Shown here: in pieces, positions 46,778-54,736 of the stretch
How the letters are laid out: every line of letters starts with the position of its first letter
Position numbering within the stretch: position 1 is the first letter of the stretch
Origin: Pseudomonas sp. RSB 5.4
Lineage (GTDB): Bacteria; Pseudomonadota; Gammaproteobacteria; Pseudomonadales; Pseudomonadaceae
Assembly: GCF_037126175.1 (NCBI RefSeq)
Contig: NZ_CP146986.1
Coordinates: forward strand, 992,001-1,056,000
Length of the DNA: 64,000 nucleotides
Direction of reading: 5' to 3'
Made by a program: the position numbers and the translations under genes
Notes under the pieces: model-generated
Databases searched by the model: none
What the model saw: only the letters and a program-made list of their open reading frames with translations
What the model was told of the DNA's origin: nothing

Positions 46778-49165
46778 ATGTATCAGCGTTCCCGTTCATT
46801 ACTGGCCATCGCGGTGGTCGGTGCGATCTGGCAACTTCCGGCGCAAGCCGAAGACGCTTCCTCACGCGTTGACGATGACACACGGTTGGGTACCGTGCTG
46901 GTCACCGGCACCCGTGGCACTGCTCGCACGGTGCTGGATTCTCCGGTGCCGGTTGACGTGTTGACCGCCGCCGACCTCAAGTCCACCGGCGCGGCCGACG
47001 GTGAGTTGGGTCAGGCGCTGCAAACGTTGCTGCCATCGTTCAGCATGCCGCGTCAGTCCAACTCCGGTGGAGCCGACCATGTGCGCGCCGCACAGTTGCG
47101 CGGCATGAGTCCGGACCAGGTGCTGGTGCTGGTCAACGGCAAGCGTCGCCACACTTCAGCGGTGGTCAACGACTCGTCGAAAATCGGTCGCGGCACGGCA
47201 CCAGTGGACTTCAACTCGATCCCCATCAGTGCGATCAAACGCATCGAAGTGCTGCGCGATGGCGCCGGCGCGCAATACGGTTCCGACGCGATTGCCGGGG
47301 TGATCAACATCATCCTCGACGACGCGCCCGAGGGCGGCGAAGTGTCCACCAGCTACGGCGCGTTTCACACCCATCAGGACGCCATCGGCAGAACCACCAC
47401 CGACGGCCAGAACAGCGTGACCACTGCCAAGATCGGCACGCGCCTGGGCGAAGAGGGCGGGTTCATTCGTGGCGGCACCGAGTACAAAAATCGCAACCCG
47501 ACCAACCGCGCCGGTTTCGATGGCTTTGCCGATACCCCCGACCAGCGCAACTATGTGATGGGCGATGGCTTGGCGCGGGACGTCAATCTGTGGTTCAACA
47601 GCGAGCTGCCGCTGGCCGGCGGCAAAGCCTACAGCTTCGGCACTTACAACCAGCGCCACACCACTGGCGCCGAGTTCTATCGCTACCCCTACGAGCAACC
47701 GCAGTTCTACCCCAACGGCTACCTGCCGCAGTCGCTGGGCGACAACAAGGACATTTCCGCCACCGCCGGCTTCAAAGGAATGATCGGCGAAGACTGGGAC
47801 TTCGACAGCAGCGTTACCCATGGCCGTAACCGCTTCGACGGATCCACCCGCCGCACCCTCAACGTCAGCCTCGGCGAGGACTCGCCGACCAAGTTCGACA
47901 CCGGCGATTACGAGCTGCGCCAGACCACCACCAACCTCGATTTCAGCCGCGAGCTGCGCTTGGGCGGACGCTCGTTCGTGCTGGCGCTGGGCGGCGAATA
48001 TCGCTACGAAAACTACCTGACCTACGCGGGTGACGAGGCCTCCTACATTGGCTCCGGCGCTGATGGCGCCAACGGTCTGCGCCCCAGCGAAGAGTCGGAC
48101 CTGGACCGCAACGTGTTCGCGACTTACGCCGAGTTGTCGGGCGATCTCACCGAGCGCTTCTTCGTCGACGCCGCCACCCGCTGGGAACATTACGACGATG
48201 CCGGCAGCAAACTCACCGGCAAGCTCAGTGGTCGCTACAAACTGACCGAGCAGTGGGCGCTGCGCGGTGCGGTGTCGAACAACTTCCGCGCGCCGTCGCT
48301 GGCGCAGAGCGGGTTCCAGAACACCACCAGCAACTTTGGCGAAGGCGGCACGCTCACCGATATTCGCGTGCTTTCGGTCAACGACCCGATCGCGCGTGCG
48401 CTGGGTGCGCAAAAGCTCGATCCGGAAACCTCGAAGAACTTCAGCCTCGGCCTGACCTTTCAGCTCAACGAACGCTTCGATGCCTCGCTCGATGTGTTCC
48501 GCATCGACGTCAAGGACCGCATCACCCTGTCGCAGCGCATCGGCAGCGACGCCATGGAGCAATACATCAACGACAACTTCGGCGTGGCCGGAGTGCATGA
48601 CGTGAACTTCTTCACCAACGCCGCTGACACCAGCACCCACGGCGCCGAACTGGTGCTCAACTATCACCAGCCACTGTATGAAGGGACGTTGGGCCTGACC
48701 ACCGCGTACACCTACAACCACACCAAAGTCACCAGTACCAAAGGCACGCCATCGCAACTGACGGCGTTGGGTATCGGCAACGATGCACTGGTCGGCGTTG
48801 AAGAAACCAACACCCTGACCGATGCCGCACCCAAGGATCGTTTCGTGTTTTCCGCCAACTGGGCCAGCGAACATTGGGGTCTGCTCGGGCGTCTGACCCG
48901 TCAGGGCGAAACTACTCGGGTGTTCGATTTCGGCGACTCGCAACCGGAGCAGACCTACGGCGCGGTGTGGCAACTGGACGCCGAGGTGACCTACAAATTC
49001 ACCCCGAAATTCAGCGTCGCCCTGGGCGGCAACAACCTCACCGACAATTACCCGGAACGCTCCGGCTCGGCGATCAACTACGGCGGCAACCTGCCGTATG
49101 ACGTGCTGTCGCCGATCGGCACCAACGGCGCGTACTACTACGCCAGCGCCACCTACGGCTTCTGA
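46778..49165 (+). CDS. TonB-dependent outer-membrane receptor
   Basis: 795-residue outer-membrane transporter. The Sec signal (MYQRSRSLLAIAVVGAIWQLPAQA) is followed by a possible TonB-box region (GTVLVTGTR). Next come a plug domain (VNGKRRHTSAVVND; RIEVLRDGAGAQYGSDAIAGVINI, about 60-185) and a long beta-barrel ending in the aromatic-terminated strand YYYASATYGF. AAAGGAG is 7 nt before the ATG. There is no N-terminal signalling extension. The next gene is an amino-acid-type permease only 41 bp downstream, suggesting joint uptake of an amino acid or peptide-like compound rather than a classical siderophore. The ligand is not predictable from sequence. Confidence 0.92.
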   Translation: MYQRSRSLLAIAVVGAIWQLPAQAEDASSRVDDDTRLGTVLVTGTRGTARTVLDSPVPVDVLTAADLKSTGAADGELGQALQTLLPSFSMPRQSNSGGADHVRAAQLRGMSPDQVLVLVNGKRRHTSAVVNDSSKIGRGTAPVDFNSIPISAIKRIEVLRDGAGAQYGSDAIAGVINIILDDAPEGGEVSTSYGAFHTHQDAIGRTTTDGQNSVTTAKIGTRLGEEGGFIRGGTEYKNRNPTNRAGFDGFADTPDQRNYVMGDGLARDVNLWFNSELPLAGGKAYSFGTYNQRHTTGAEFYRYPYEQPQFYPNGYLPQSLGDNKDISATAGFKGMIGEDWDFDSSVTHGRNRFDGSTRRTLNVSLGEDSPTKFDTGDYELRQTTTNLDFSRELRLGGRSFVLALGGEYRYENYLTYAGDEASYIGSGADGANGLRPSEESDLDRNVFATYAELSGDLTERFFVDAATRWEHYDDAGSKLTGKLSGRYKLTEQWALRGAVSNNFRAPSLAQSGFQNTTSNFGEGGTLTDIRVLSVNDPIARALGAQKLDPETSKNFSLGLTFQLNERFDASLDVFRIDVKDRITLSQRIGSDAMEQYINDNFGVAGVHDVNFFTNAADTSTHGAELVLNYHQPLYEGTLGLTTAYTYNHTKVTSTKGTPSQLTALGIGNDALVGVEETNTLTDAAPKDRFVFSANWASEHWGLLGRLTRQGETTRVFDFGDSQPEQTYGAVWQLDAEVTYKFTPKFSVALGGNNLTDNYPERSGSAINYGGNLPYDVLSPIGTNGAYYYASATYGF

Positions 49166-49206
49166 GCCGATCCGCCACGGATGGCGGACTTTTTGCGGAA
49201 CTCTCC

Positions 49207-50571
49207 ATGAATCACTCCAACGGCCCCAAGCGCCATCTGCCGGTGCTGCAGGCGTTGCTGATCACGCTGGGCATGGTGATCACCACCGACATCCTGAAAA
49301 CCGCGCCGACCGTGGCGCTGAACGTCGGGCCGGAATATTTCTATTGGGTCTGGGTGCTCGGCGGTCTCGCGTCGATGAGCGGGGCCTTGTGTTTCGCCGA
49401 AATGGCCAGCGCATTTCCGCACCCGGGCGGCGACTATCACTTTCTGCGCACGGCCTATGGCGAGCGCATGGGCTTCCTGTTTGCCTGGTCGCGCTTCTCG
49501 GTGATGCATACCGGCTGGATCGCCTTGTCGGCGTTCATGTTTGCCGATTACGTCAACGCCGTGGTGCCGCTCGGTCGATACGGCTCGGGGCTGTTTGCCG
49601 GCGGGGTGATCGCCGCGCTGGTGCTGCTCAATCTCACCGGCAAGCACATCGGTTTCATCACTCAGACCTTATTGGTGGGCCTGTTGGCGCTGGGCTTTTT
49701 GAGCATTGCCAGCGCCGGTGTGTGGCTGGCGTGGCAGGGGATTGAAGCACCGCCACCGAGCGTTTCGGTCACGCCGGAAAACACCGGTATGGCCGGATTT
49801 TCCGCAGCGATGATTTTCGTGTTTCTGGCGTTCGGCGGCTGGAGCGATGCGGCGACCTTGTCGGCGGAAGTGCGCGATGGTCGACGTGGAATATTCATCG
49901 CCATGCTCGGTGCGCTGACGCTGCTGATGGCGATTTATCTGGCGCTGAACTGGGCGTTCGTTCGAGGCCTGGGTTTCGCTGGACTGGCAGCGAGCAACGC
50001 ACCGGCCGTGGAACTGTTGAACCGTGCATTCGGTGCGCCGGGGGTGCTGCTGATTCTGCTGATGGTCGGCATCGCGGCCATCGCCAGCATCAACTCGACC
50101 TTGCTGGTCGGCGCGCGCACCACTTACGCCGCGGCCCGCGATGTGCCGCAGTTGCGTCGTTTCGGCGAGTGGGACGAACGCGACGGCGTGCCGCGCAAGG
50201 CCTTGCTGGCGGAGGGCGCGGTGGCATTGTTGCTGGTGCTGTTCGGCAGTTTCACCCAGAGCGGCTTCAACACCATGGTCGAGTACCTGACCCCGGTGTA
50301 CTGGCTGTTTCTGAGCTTCAGCAGCCTGGCGTTGATCATCCTGCGCCGGCGCTTTCCCAAGGTGCCGAGGCCGGTGAAGGTGCCGTTGTATCCGCTGTTG
50401 CCGCTGCTGTTTTTCGGGCTGTGCCTGTACATGCTCTATTCGAGCGTGACGGTGGTGGGGTGGGGCGCATTTCTGGGGATTGGCGTGTTGCTGGTCGGCG
50501 CGCTGCTGCTGGCGGGATCGAGCCGCCTGGCGTCGACGCCTCGGCAAGCTCTCGGACAGATGAACGATTAG
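49207..50571 (+). CDS. APC-family amino acid permease
   Basis: Inner-membrane transporter of 454 residues with about 12 hydrophobic segments. Family marks are the early unwound-helix region (ITLGMVITTDILKTAPTVALNVG), EMASAFPHPGGDYHFLRTAYG and SINSTLLVGARTTYAAARD. The start has GGAA 8-9 nt upstream and follows the receptor gene by 41 bp, so the two are probably co-transcribed. The stop overlaps by 4 bp the end of the convergent lipoprotein gene. Substrate unknown. Confidence 0.9.
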   Translation: MNHSNGPKRHLPVLQALLITLGMVITTDILKTAPTVALNVGPEYFYWVWVLGGLASMSGALCFAEMASAFPHPGGDYHFLRTAYGERMGFLFAWSRFSVMHTGWIALSAFMFADYVNAVVPLGRYGSGLFAGGVIAALVLLNLTGKHIGFITQTLLVGLLALGFLSIASAGVWLAWQGIEAPPPSVSVTPENTGMAGFSAAMIFVFLAFGGWSDAATLSAEVRDGRRGIFIAMLGALTLLMAIYLALNWAFVRGLGFAGLAASNAPAVELLNRAFGAPGVLLILLMVGIAAIASINSTLLVGARTTYAAARDVPQLRRFGEWDERDGVPRKALLAEGAVALLLVLFGSFTQSGFNTMVEYLTPVYWLFLSFSSLALIILRRRFPKVPRPVKVPLYPLLPLLFFGLCLYMLYSSVTVVGWGAFLGIGVLLVGALLLAGSSRLASTPRQALGQMND

Positions 50572-51029
50572 AACGATATGTCGGCCGGTTGCGACAGACG
50601 CAGCACCGACAGATCCCCGGTAATGCGTTTGTACGCCAGACGAATCGCCTCGATGTTACCGGCGTTCTGCGGATTGTTCTCGTGCAGGATCACGATCACC
50701 TTGGTGCTCAGCCGCTCAGGCTCTTTCGCCCCATGATCACGCCACTGTCCGTAGGCATCGAACACGGTGAAACCGTCGGGAAACCGCGACGTCACTTCCG
50801 TGTCGAGAAACTCGCGCCAGCGCGCCGGGCTGACTGCGCCTTCCTTGCCATCCACGGTGCCCACCGAGAAGTACAGCTCGGTGCGGATCCACTGCGCCTG
50901 CGCCGGTCGTGTGGCATCGCCTAGCAGGGTCGAACTGGCGGGGTCTTTGGTATGCACCGAAACAGCAGGAGGACTGGCGCACCCGGCGACAGCGACAAAC
51001 AGTGCAGCCAGTAAAAGGCGTCTTTGCAT
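50568..51029 (-). CDS. DUF3574 lipoprotein
   Basis: 153-residue predicted lipoprotein. The signal MQRRLLLAALFVAVAGC ends in the lipobox VAGC, with Cys 17 as the lipidation site. The rest matches the DUF3574 pattern: WIRTELYFSVGTVDGKEGAVSPARWREFLDTEVTSRFPDGFTVFDAYGQW, then ERLSTKVIVILHE. Function unknown. Residue +2 after Cys is Ala, so sorting to the outer membrane is expected. The gene is convergent with the permease gene and overlaps its end by 4 bp. Confidence 0.9.
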   Translation of the reverse strand: MQRRLLLAALFVAVAGCASPPAVSVHTKDPASSTLLGDATRPAQAQWIRTELYFSVGTVDGKEGAVSPARWREFLDTEVTSRFPDGFTVFDAYGQWRDHGAKEPERLSTKVIVILHENNPQNAGNIEAIRLAYKRITGDLSVLRLSQPADISF

Positions 51030-51159
51030 GGAACATCCCTTTTTATGAGTTAAGTGCAGACGCGCAATTATAAGGGGCGAGCTTAATAGCGATAAAAGAT
51101 TAAAAAGTGGTTTGTTGGTTGATTAATGGAATAAGAAACCAACGAGTCCTGGATGCTCA

Positions 51160-51857
51160 ATGTACCGCCGCCTTCGCGGGCAAGCCCGGCTCCCACAGGT
51201 TTTGCGGTGTAAACAGATCCGCTGATCGACACCATCCACTGTGGGAGCGGGCTTGCCCGCGAAAGCGCCGGTTCAGTCAACAAAGATGTTGGATCTACCA
51301 ACGCCATCGCTGGCAGGCCAGCTCCCACAGGTTTTTGCGCTGTGCACAGATCCGTTGATCGACACCATCCACTGTGGGAGCGGGCTTGCCCGCGAAAGCG
51401 CCGGTTCAGTCAATGAAGATGTTGGATCTACCAACGTCATCGCTGGCAAGCCAGCTCCCACAGGTTTTTGCGGTGTGCACAAATCCGCTGATCGACACCA
51501 TCCACTGTGGGAGCGGGCTTGCCCGCGAAAGCGCCGGTTCAGTCGATAAAGACGTTGGATGTACCAACGCCATCGCTGGCAAGCCAGCTCCCACAGGTTT
51601 TTGCGGTGTGCACAGATCCGCTGATCGACACCATCCACTGTGGGAGCGGGCTTGCCCGCGAAAGCGCCGGTTCAGTCAACGAAGATGTTGGATGTACCAA
51701 CGTCATCGCTGGCAAGCCAGCTCCCACAGGTTTTGCGGTGTGCACAGATCCGCTGATCGACACCATCCACTGTGGGAGCGGGCTTGCCCGCGAAAGCGCC
51801 GGTTCAGTCAACGAAGATGTTGGATGTACCAACGTCATCGCTGGCAAGCCAGCTTGT
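51160..51857. repeat. Tandem REPIN array, 133-bp period, interrupted by the IS110 element
   Basis: GTGGGAGCGGGCTTGCCCGC recurs at 51241, 51374, 51507, 51640 and 51772 (spacings 133, 133, 133, 132). Each unit pairs this REP with a different inverted REP (CGCTGGCAAGCCAGCTCCCAC) across a conserved spacer with GTTGGATSTACCAACG, itself a small palindrome. An inverted REP near 51175-51198 opens the array. The last unit breaks at CAAGCCAGCT, where the IS110 element enters; the missing part resumes at 53030. Frames through the array are not genes. Confidence 0.93.
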
Positions 51858-52040
51858 ATGCTGGGACTTGAAGGGAGGAGGAGGGACAAAGCCAGATTCT
51901 GACTGTTGACGCAGTACAGATCCGTGGGAGATTTCGCTCCTCCTCCTTTCACCCAAGCGCCGATAAAGAATGCTTCTGGCTAGACCGACGATAGGAACAA
52001 GCCTGCGCCCCTGGGTGATCCCTTCAAGTGTTCAAAACCA
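51855..52040 (+). ncRNA. Candidate IS110 bridge RNA with readable target and donor guides
   Basis: Two stem-loops fill the left non-coding end. Stem 1 pairs 51871-51883 with 51937-51949 (13 bp, one G-U). Its loop contains AAGCCAG (51889-51895), identical to the left target flank, and GTGGGAG (51924-51930), the reverse complement of the CT core plus right flank CTCCCAC. Stem 2 pairs TCACCCA (51949-51955) with TGGGTGA (52012-52018), plus GCGC with GCGC. Its loop contains AAAGAAT (51965-51971), 6 of 7 matching the element's right end ATAGAAT, and ACAAG (51997-52001), complement of the core plus left end CTTGT. This is the expected target-loop and donor-loop layout of bridge RNAs. Exact RNA ends are not determined. 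Confidence 0.82.
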
Positions 52041-52058
52041 TATCTCGGGGGGTGTTCA

Positions 52059-53006
52059 ATGGCAATGTCGGTTTCTGTTTCCAAGCCAATCGTGGGCGTG
52101 GATGTCGCCAAGAATGAGCTGGTCATCTATCAGGCCGAGCTGGATCTGTTCGAGACTATTTCCAATGACAAGGCAGCGATAGAGAAATGGCTGAAAGCCT
52201 TGCCTGCACCGGTTGATCTGGCCATCGAATCGACCAATATCTATCACTTGGCGTTCGCCGATCTGGCCCATGAAGCCGGGTGCACGATTTACATGGTCGG
52301 TGGCTACGAGCTGAGTCATTACCGCAAAGGAGTGAATGTTCGCGCTAAAACCGACGCGCTGGACGCAAAACTGCTCGCCCGTTATCTGAAAAATGAATAC
52401 GAAGAACTGCATCCCTGGATTCCGCCATCGCCGCTGTATCGCGGACTCTTGAGCCTTTTTCGTCGTCGCGCAGCGCTGGTTCAGGCGCGCGTTGGCTTGG
52501 TGCAAAGTTGGAAAAATGAGCCGCTGCTTAAAAGCGCGTTTGCCGAGCAAGTGGCCTCAATGCAGAGGCTTGAGACATTGGTCGAGAAGATGATCAACGA
52601 GCAGTTGAAAGAAGCCGGTTTGCTTGCCCAACTGAAGCGATGCACGAAAGTCGAAGGCGTTGGTTTTCTGACTGGAGCCCGTTTGATTGTTGCGTTTCAA
52701 CGGGGTGATTTCAGGAATGCAGATGCATTCATCGCGTTTTTGGGGATGGATTTGCGAGTGTCACAGTCGGGGCAGAAGGATGGTCGCCGAAGCCTGACCA
52801 AGCGTGGAGATCCGGAAGCTCGTCGACTGCTGCATAACGCAGCCATGTCGGCCAGTCGTACGCCAGCCTGGAAAGGCTTCTACGAGGAGCAAAGAGCCCG
52901 AGGCTTCAGCACGACACAGGCACTGGTGATACTGGCTCGAAAGCTTGCGCGGGTGGTATTCGCTCTGCTCAAGGGGCAAAGCGAATATCAACCGAAGGCC
53001 GGTTGA
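52059..53006 (+). CDS. IS110-family DEDD transposase/recombinase
   Basis: 315-residue recombinase that appears intact. The N-terminal RuvC-like DEDD domain shows Asp in VGVDVAKNELVIY, Glu in LAIESTNIYH and the paired Asp residues in KTDALDAKLLARYL. The C-terminal Tnp_20 domain shows VEGVGFLTGARLIVAF and SQSGQKDGRRSLTKRGDPEA, with the conserved catalytic Ser region before KRGD. The ATG at 52059 has a G-rich site (52047-52052) 6 nt upstream; a second in-frame ATG is 6 nt later. In this family the protein excises the element as a circle and inserts it at sites chosen by a bridge RNA made from the left end. Confidence 0.95.
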   Translation: MAMSVSVSKPIVGVDVAKNELVIYQAELDLFETISNDKAAIEKWLKALPAPVDLAIESTNIYHLAFADLAHEAGCTIYMVGGYELSHYRKGVNVRAKTDALDAKLLARYLKNEYEELHPWIPPSPLYRGLLSLFRRRAALVQARVGLVQSWKNEPLLKSAFAEQVASMQRLETLVEKMINEQLKEAGLLAQLKRCTKVEGVGFLTGARLIVAFQRGDFRNADAFIAFLGMDLRVSQSGQKDGRRSLTKRGDPEARRLLHNAAMSASRTPAWKGFYEEQRARGFSTTQALVILARKLARVVFALLKGQSEYQPKAG

Positions 53007-53022
53007 GGGCTATCCCTCAACC
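53001..53022 (+). other. Perfect hairpin at the right end of the IS110 element
   Basis: Arms GGTTGAGGG and CCCTCAACC with loop CTAT; the transposase stop TGA (53004-53006) is inside the first arm. No T-run follows, so it may be a transposase mRNA stabiliser or part of the right-end recognition. A TAGAAT (53024-53029) just after it could serve as a -10 box reading into the bridge RNA when the ends are joined in a circle, with TTGAGG 15 bp upstream. Confidence 0.6.
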
Positions 53023-53029
53023 ATAGAAT

Positions 53030-53070
53030 CTCCCACAGGTTTGGTGGCGTGCACTGATCCCTTGATCGAC
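53030..53070. repeat. Right-hand remnant of the REP unit split by IS110
   Basis: CTCCCACAGGTTTGGTGGCG, then GTGCACTGATC and TTGATCGAC, continue the unit broken at 51854, with small differences from the other copies. Confidence 0.85.
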
Positions 53071-53110
53071 TCTGAAAAACGCGCCATCAAGGCATAAATA
53101 AATATGCCGC

Positions 53111-54022
53111 TCAGCGCCCTTCATGCTGCTTGCGATAAGCTCCCGGTTGCACCCCCACCGACTTGGCAAACGCCCGGGTAAACGCGGCGATCGACTGATA
53201 GCCCACCGCCGCGCACACCTGCTCCACCGTGTGATTGGCCCGTAGCAACTGGCAGGCATGCCGCATGCGCAACGCCAGCAGCACTTGCCCCGGCGACTGC
53301 CCGGCCAGCTCATTGAAGCGTTTGAAAAACGCCGAGCGCGACAGGCCGATACTCGCCGCCATGCTCTCCAGCGACCACGGCAATTGCGGTTGTTCGATCA
53401 ACTGATCCAGCAACGGCGCGAACTGCGGATTGCGCGCCAATGCCACCAGGCCGCCGAGGCTCTGGTTGTCGGCCATCTGCTGGCGCAACACGTACAAAAA
53501 CAGCAGATGACTCAGGCGTTCGAGCAGCGCCGAGGAGGGCGCCGGCAGGCGTTCGCACTCTTGCAGGATCAACTCGAACAAGGCTCGCGCCGCGCTCGAA
53601 GAAGGATCGCCCGCGCGCAGGATGATCCAGTCCGGCAAGCCTTCGATGATCAGCGATGACAATCCCGACTTGAAATGAAAGAACCCGCAAACCAGCCCGA
53701 CACCGTCCTGCGCCTGACTGTCGAGCGCGGTCATGGCCATGCGCGGCAGCGTCTGGGCGATGCTCGCCTCTTCGGCGCTGGAGAGGCGGTAATTCAGATC
53801 CCGCAGCAGGAACACTGCATCCCCGGTGTTCAGCGGAATTGGCTGCTCCTGCCCGTCAATGTGCAGCCAGCAGCGGCCCTGCACGATCAAGTGAAAACTT
53901 GCGCGCGCCAGCCCATGGGTGCTGGCGTGCCAACCACCGCAATAGCGGCCGACGTGAAACAGACTGGCGTCGAGTTCGAGGCTTTCTAATAACCAATCAA
54001 CCAGTGGGCTGGACGAAATCAT
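53111..54022 (-). CDS. AraC-family transcriptional regulator (cupin-type)
   Basis: 303-residue regulator. The N-terminal half (about 1-185) is a cupin-like ligand domain of the Cupin_6 type (GWHASTHGLARASFHLIVQGRCWLHIDG, PIPLNTGDAVFLLRD). The C-terminal half holds two helix-turn-helix motifs (SMAASIGLSRSAFFKRFNELAGQSPGQVL and VEQVCAAVGYQSIAAFTRAFAKSVGVQPGAYRK). It is divergent from the AhpD-like gene with only 103 bp between the starts, so it very probably controls that operon. No clear ribosome-binding site precedes its ATG. Confidence 0.93.
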   Translation of the reverse strand: MISSSPLVDWLLESLELDASLFHVGRYCGGWHASTHGLARASFHLIVQGRCWLHIDGQEQPIPLNTGDAVFLLRDLNYRLSSAEEASIAQTLPRMAMTALDSQAQDGVGLVCGFFHFKSGLSSLIIEGLPDWIILRAGDPSSSAARALFELILQECERLPAPSSALLERLSHLLFLYVLRQQMADNQSLGGLVALARNPQFAPLLDQLIEQPQLPWSLESMAASIGLSRSAFFKRFNELAGQSPGQVLLALRMRHACQLLRANHTVEQVCAAVGYQSIAAFTRAFAKSVGVQPGAYRKQHEGR

Positions 54023-54125
54023 CTAATGGAAACACTCAGGAGCAAGTAATCGCTACTTTAGAATATGGAACGAAATTTTTATAACCAACAGACTGGCCGG
54101 ACACTCAACAGCAGGAGTCCACTCC

Positions 54126-54671
54126 ATGTCGCGTCTTACTCTACACACCGTGCAAAGCGCTCCCGAAGCCGCTAAACCGTTTCTGGAAAATGCGCAGAAA
54201 AACTCCGGATTCATTCCGAACCTGCTGGCCGTGCTGGCCAATGCCCCGGCCGCGCTGGAAACCTACGTTACGGTATCGGCGCTCAATGGCAAGTCCGAAC
54301 TCAGCCTCGCCGAGCGCGAAGTGGTGCAACTGATTGCGGCGACCCACCATGGTTGCGATTTCTGTGTCGCAGGTCATACCGCTGTCGCGCTGAATAAGGC
54401 AAAACTGCCGCCGGAAGTGGTCAGTGCGCTGCGTGAAAAAGCCACTGTCCCCGTGGAAAAACTGGAAACCCTGGCCGCGTTTGCCCGCGAAGTGATTGCC
54501 ACCCGGGGCAAGGTCAGCGATCAGACCTTCAACCAGTTCAAGGCCGCGGGCTACACCGAAGGCAATGCGCTGGAAGTGATTCTCGGCATCAGCCTGGCGA
54601 CCCTGTGCAACTTCGCCAACGTATTCGCCGACACGCCGCTCAACCCCGAGCTGGCCCCATATCGCGCGTAA
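54126..54671 (+). CDS. AhpD/carboxymuconolactone decarboxylase-family protein
   Basis: 181-residue protein with the peroxidase-type active site HHGCDFCVAGH: redox cysteines 77 and 80 and nearby histidines. Such proteins are alkylhydroperoxidase-like disulfide enzymes. Start ATG at 54126 with AGGAG upstream. It is the first gene of an operon whose next member is an acyl-CoA-dehydrogenase-like flavoprotein, followed by an SsuABC/TauABC-like importer. It may detoxify a peroxide or handle an intermediate made by that flavoprotein. Control by the divergent AraC regulator is likely. Confidence 0.92.
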   Translation: MSRLTLHTVQSAPEAAKPFLENAQKNSGFIPNLLAVLANAPAALETYVTVSALNGKSELSLAEREVVQLIAATHHGCDFCVAGHTAVALNKAKLPPEVVSALREKATVPVEKLETLAAFAREVIATRGKVSDQTFNQFKAAGYTEGNALEVILGISLATLCNFANVFADTPLNPELAPYRA

Positions 54672-54736
54672 TCGGCCAGCGGTTCCGGCAGCGTCGTCTA
54701 TGGTTGATGCGGCTGCGTAAAAAGGAGAAAAACGAC

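Larger units (their letters stand above)
51855..53031 (+). mobile_element. IS110-group insertion sequence inserted in a REP
   Basis: About 1177 bp. The boundaries are read from the interrupted REP: left flank GGCAAGCCAG then CT (51853-51854), right flank CT (53030-53031) then CCCACAGG. Removing the element restores GGCAAGCCAGCTCCCACAGG, as in the neighbouring intact units. A CT dinucleotide is shared at both ends and there is no longer target duplication or terminal inverted repeat, as expected for IS110 elements. The long non-coding part is on the left (about 204 bp) and the right end is short (25 bp after the transposase stop), which places it in the IS110 rather than IS1111 group. Confidence 0.92.

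Noticed and set aside
51083..51952. Multiple frames in both strands across the 133-bp array, up to 165 codons
   Set aside because: They are translations of tandem REPs.
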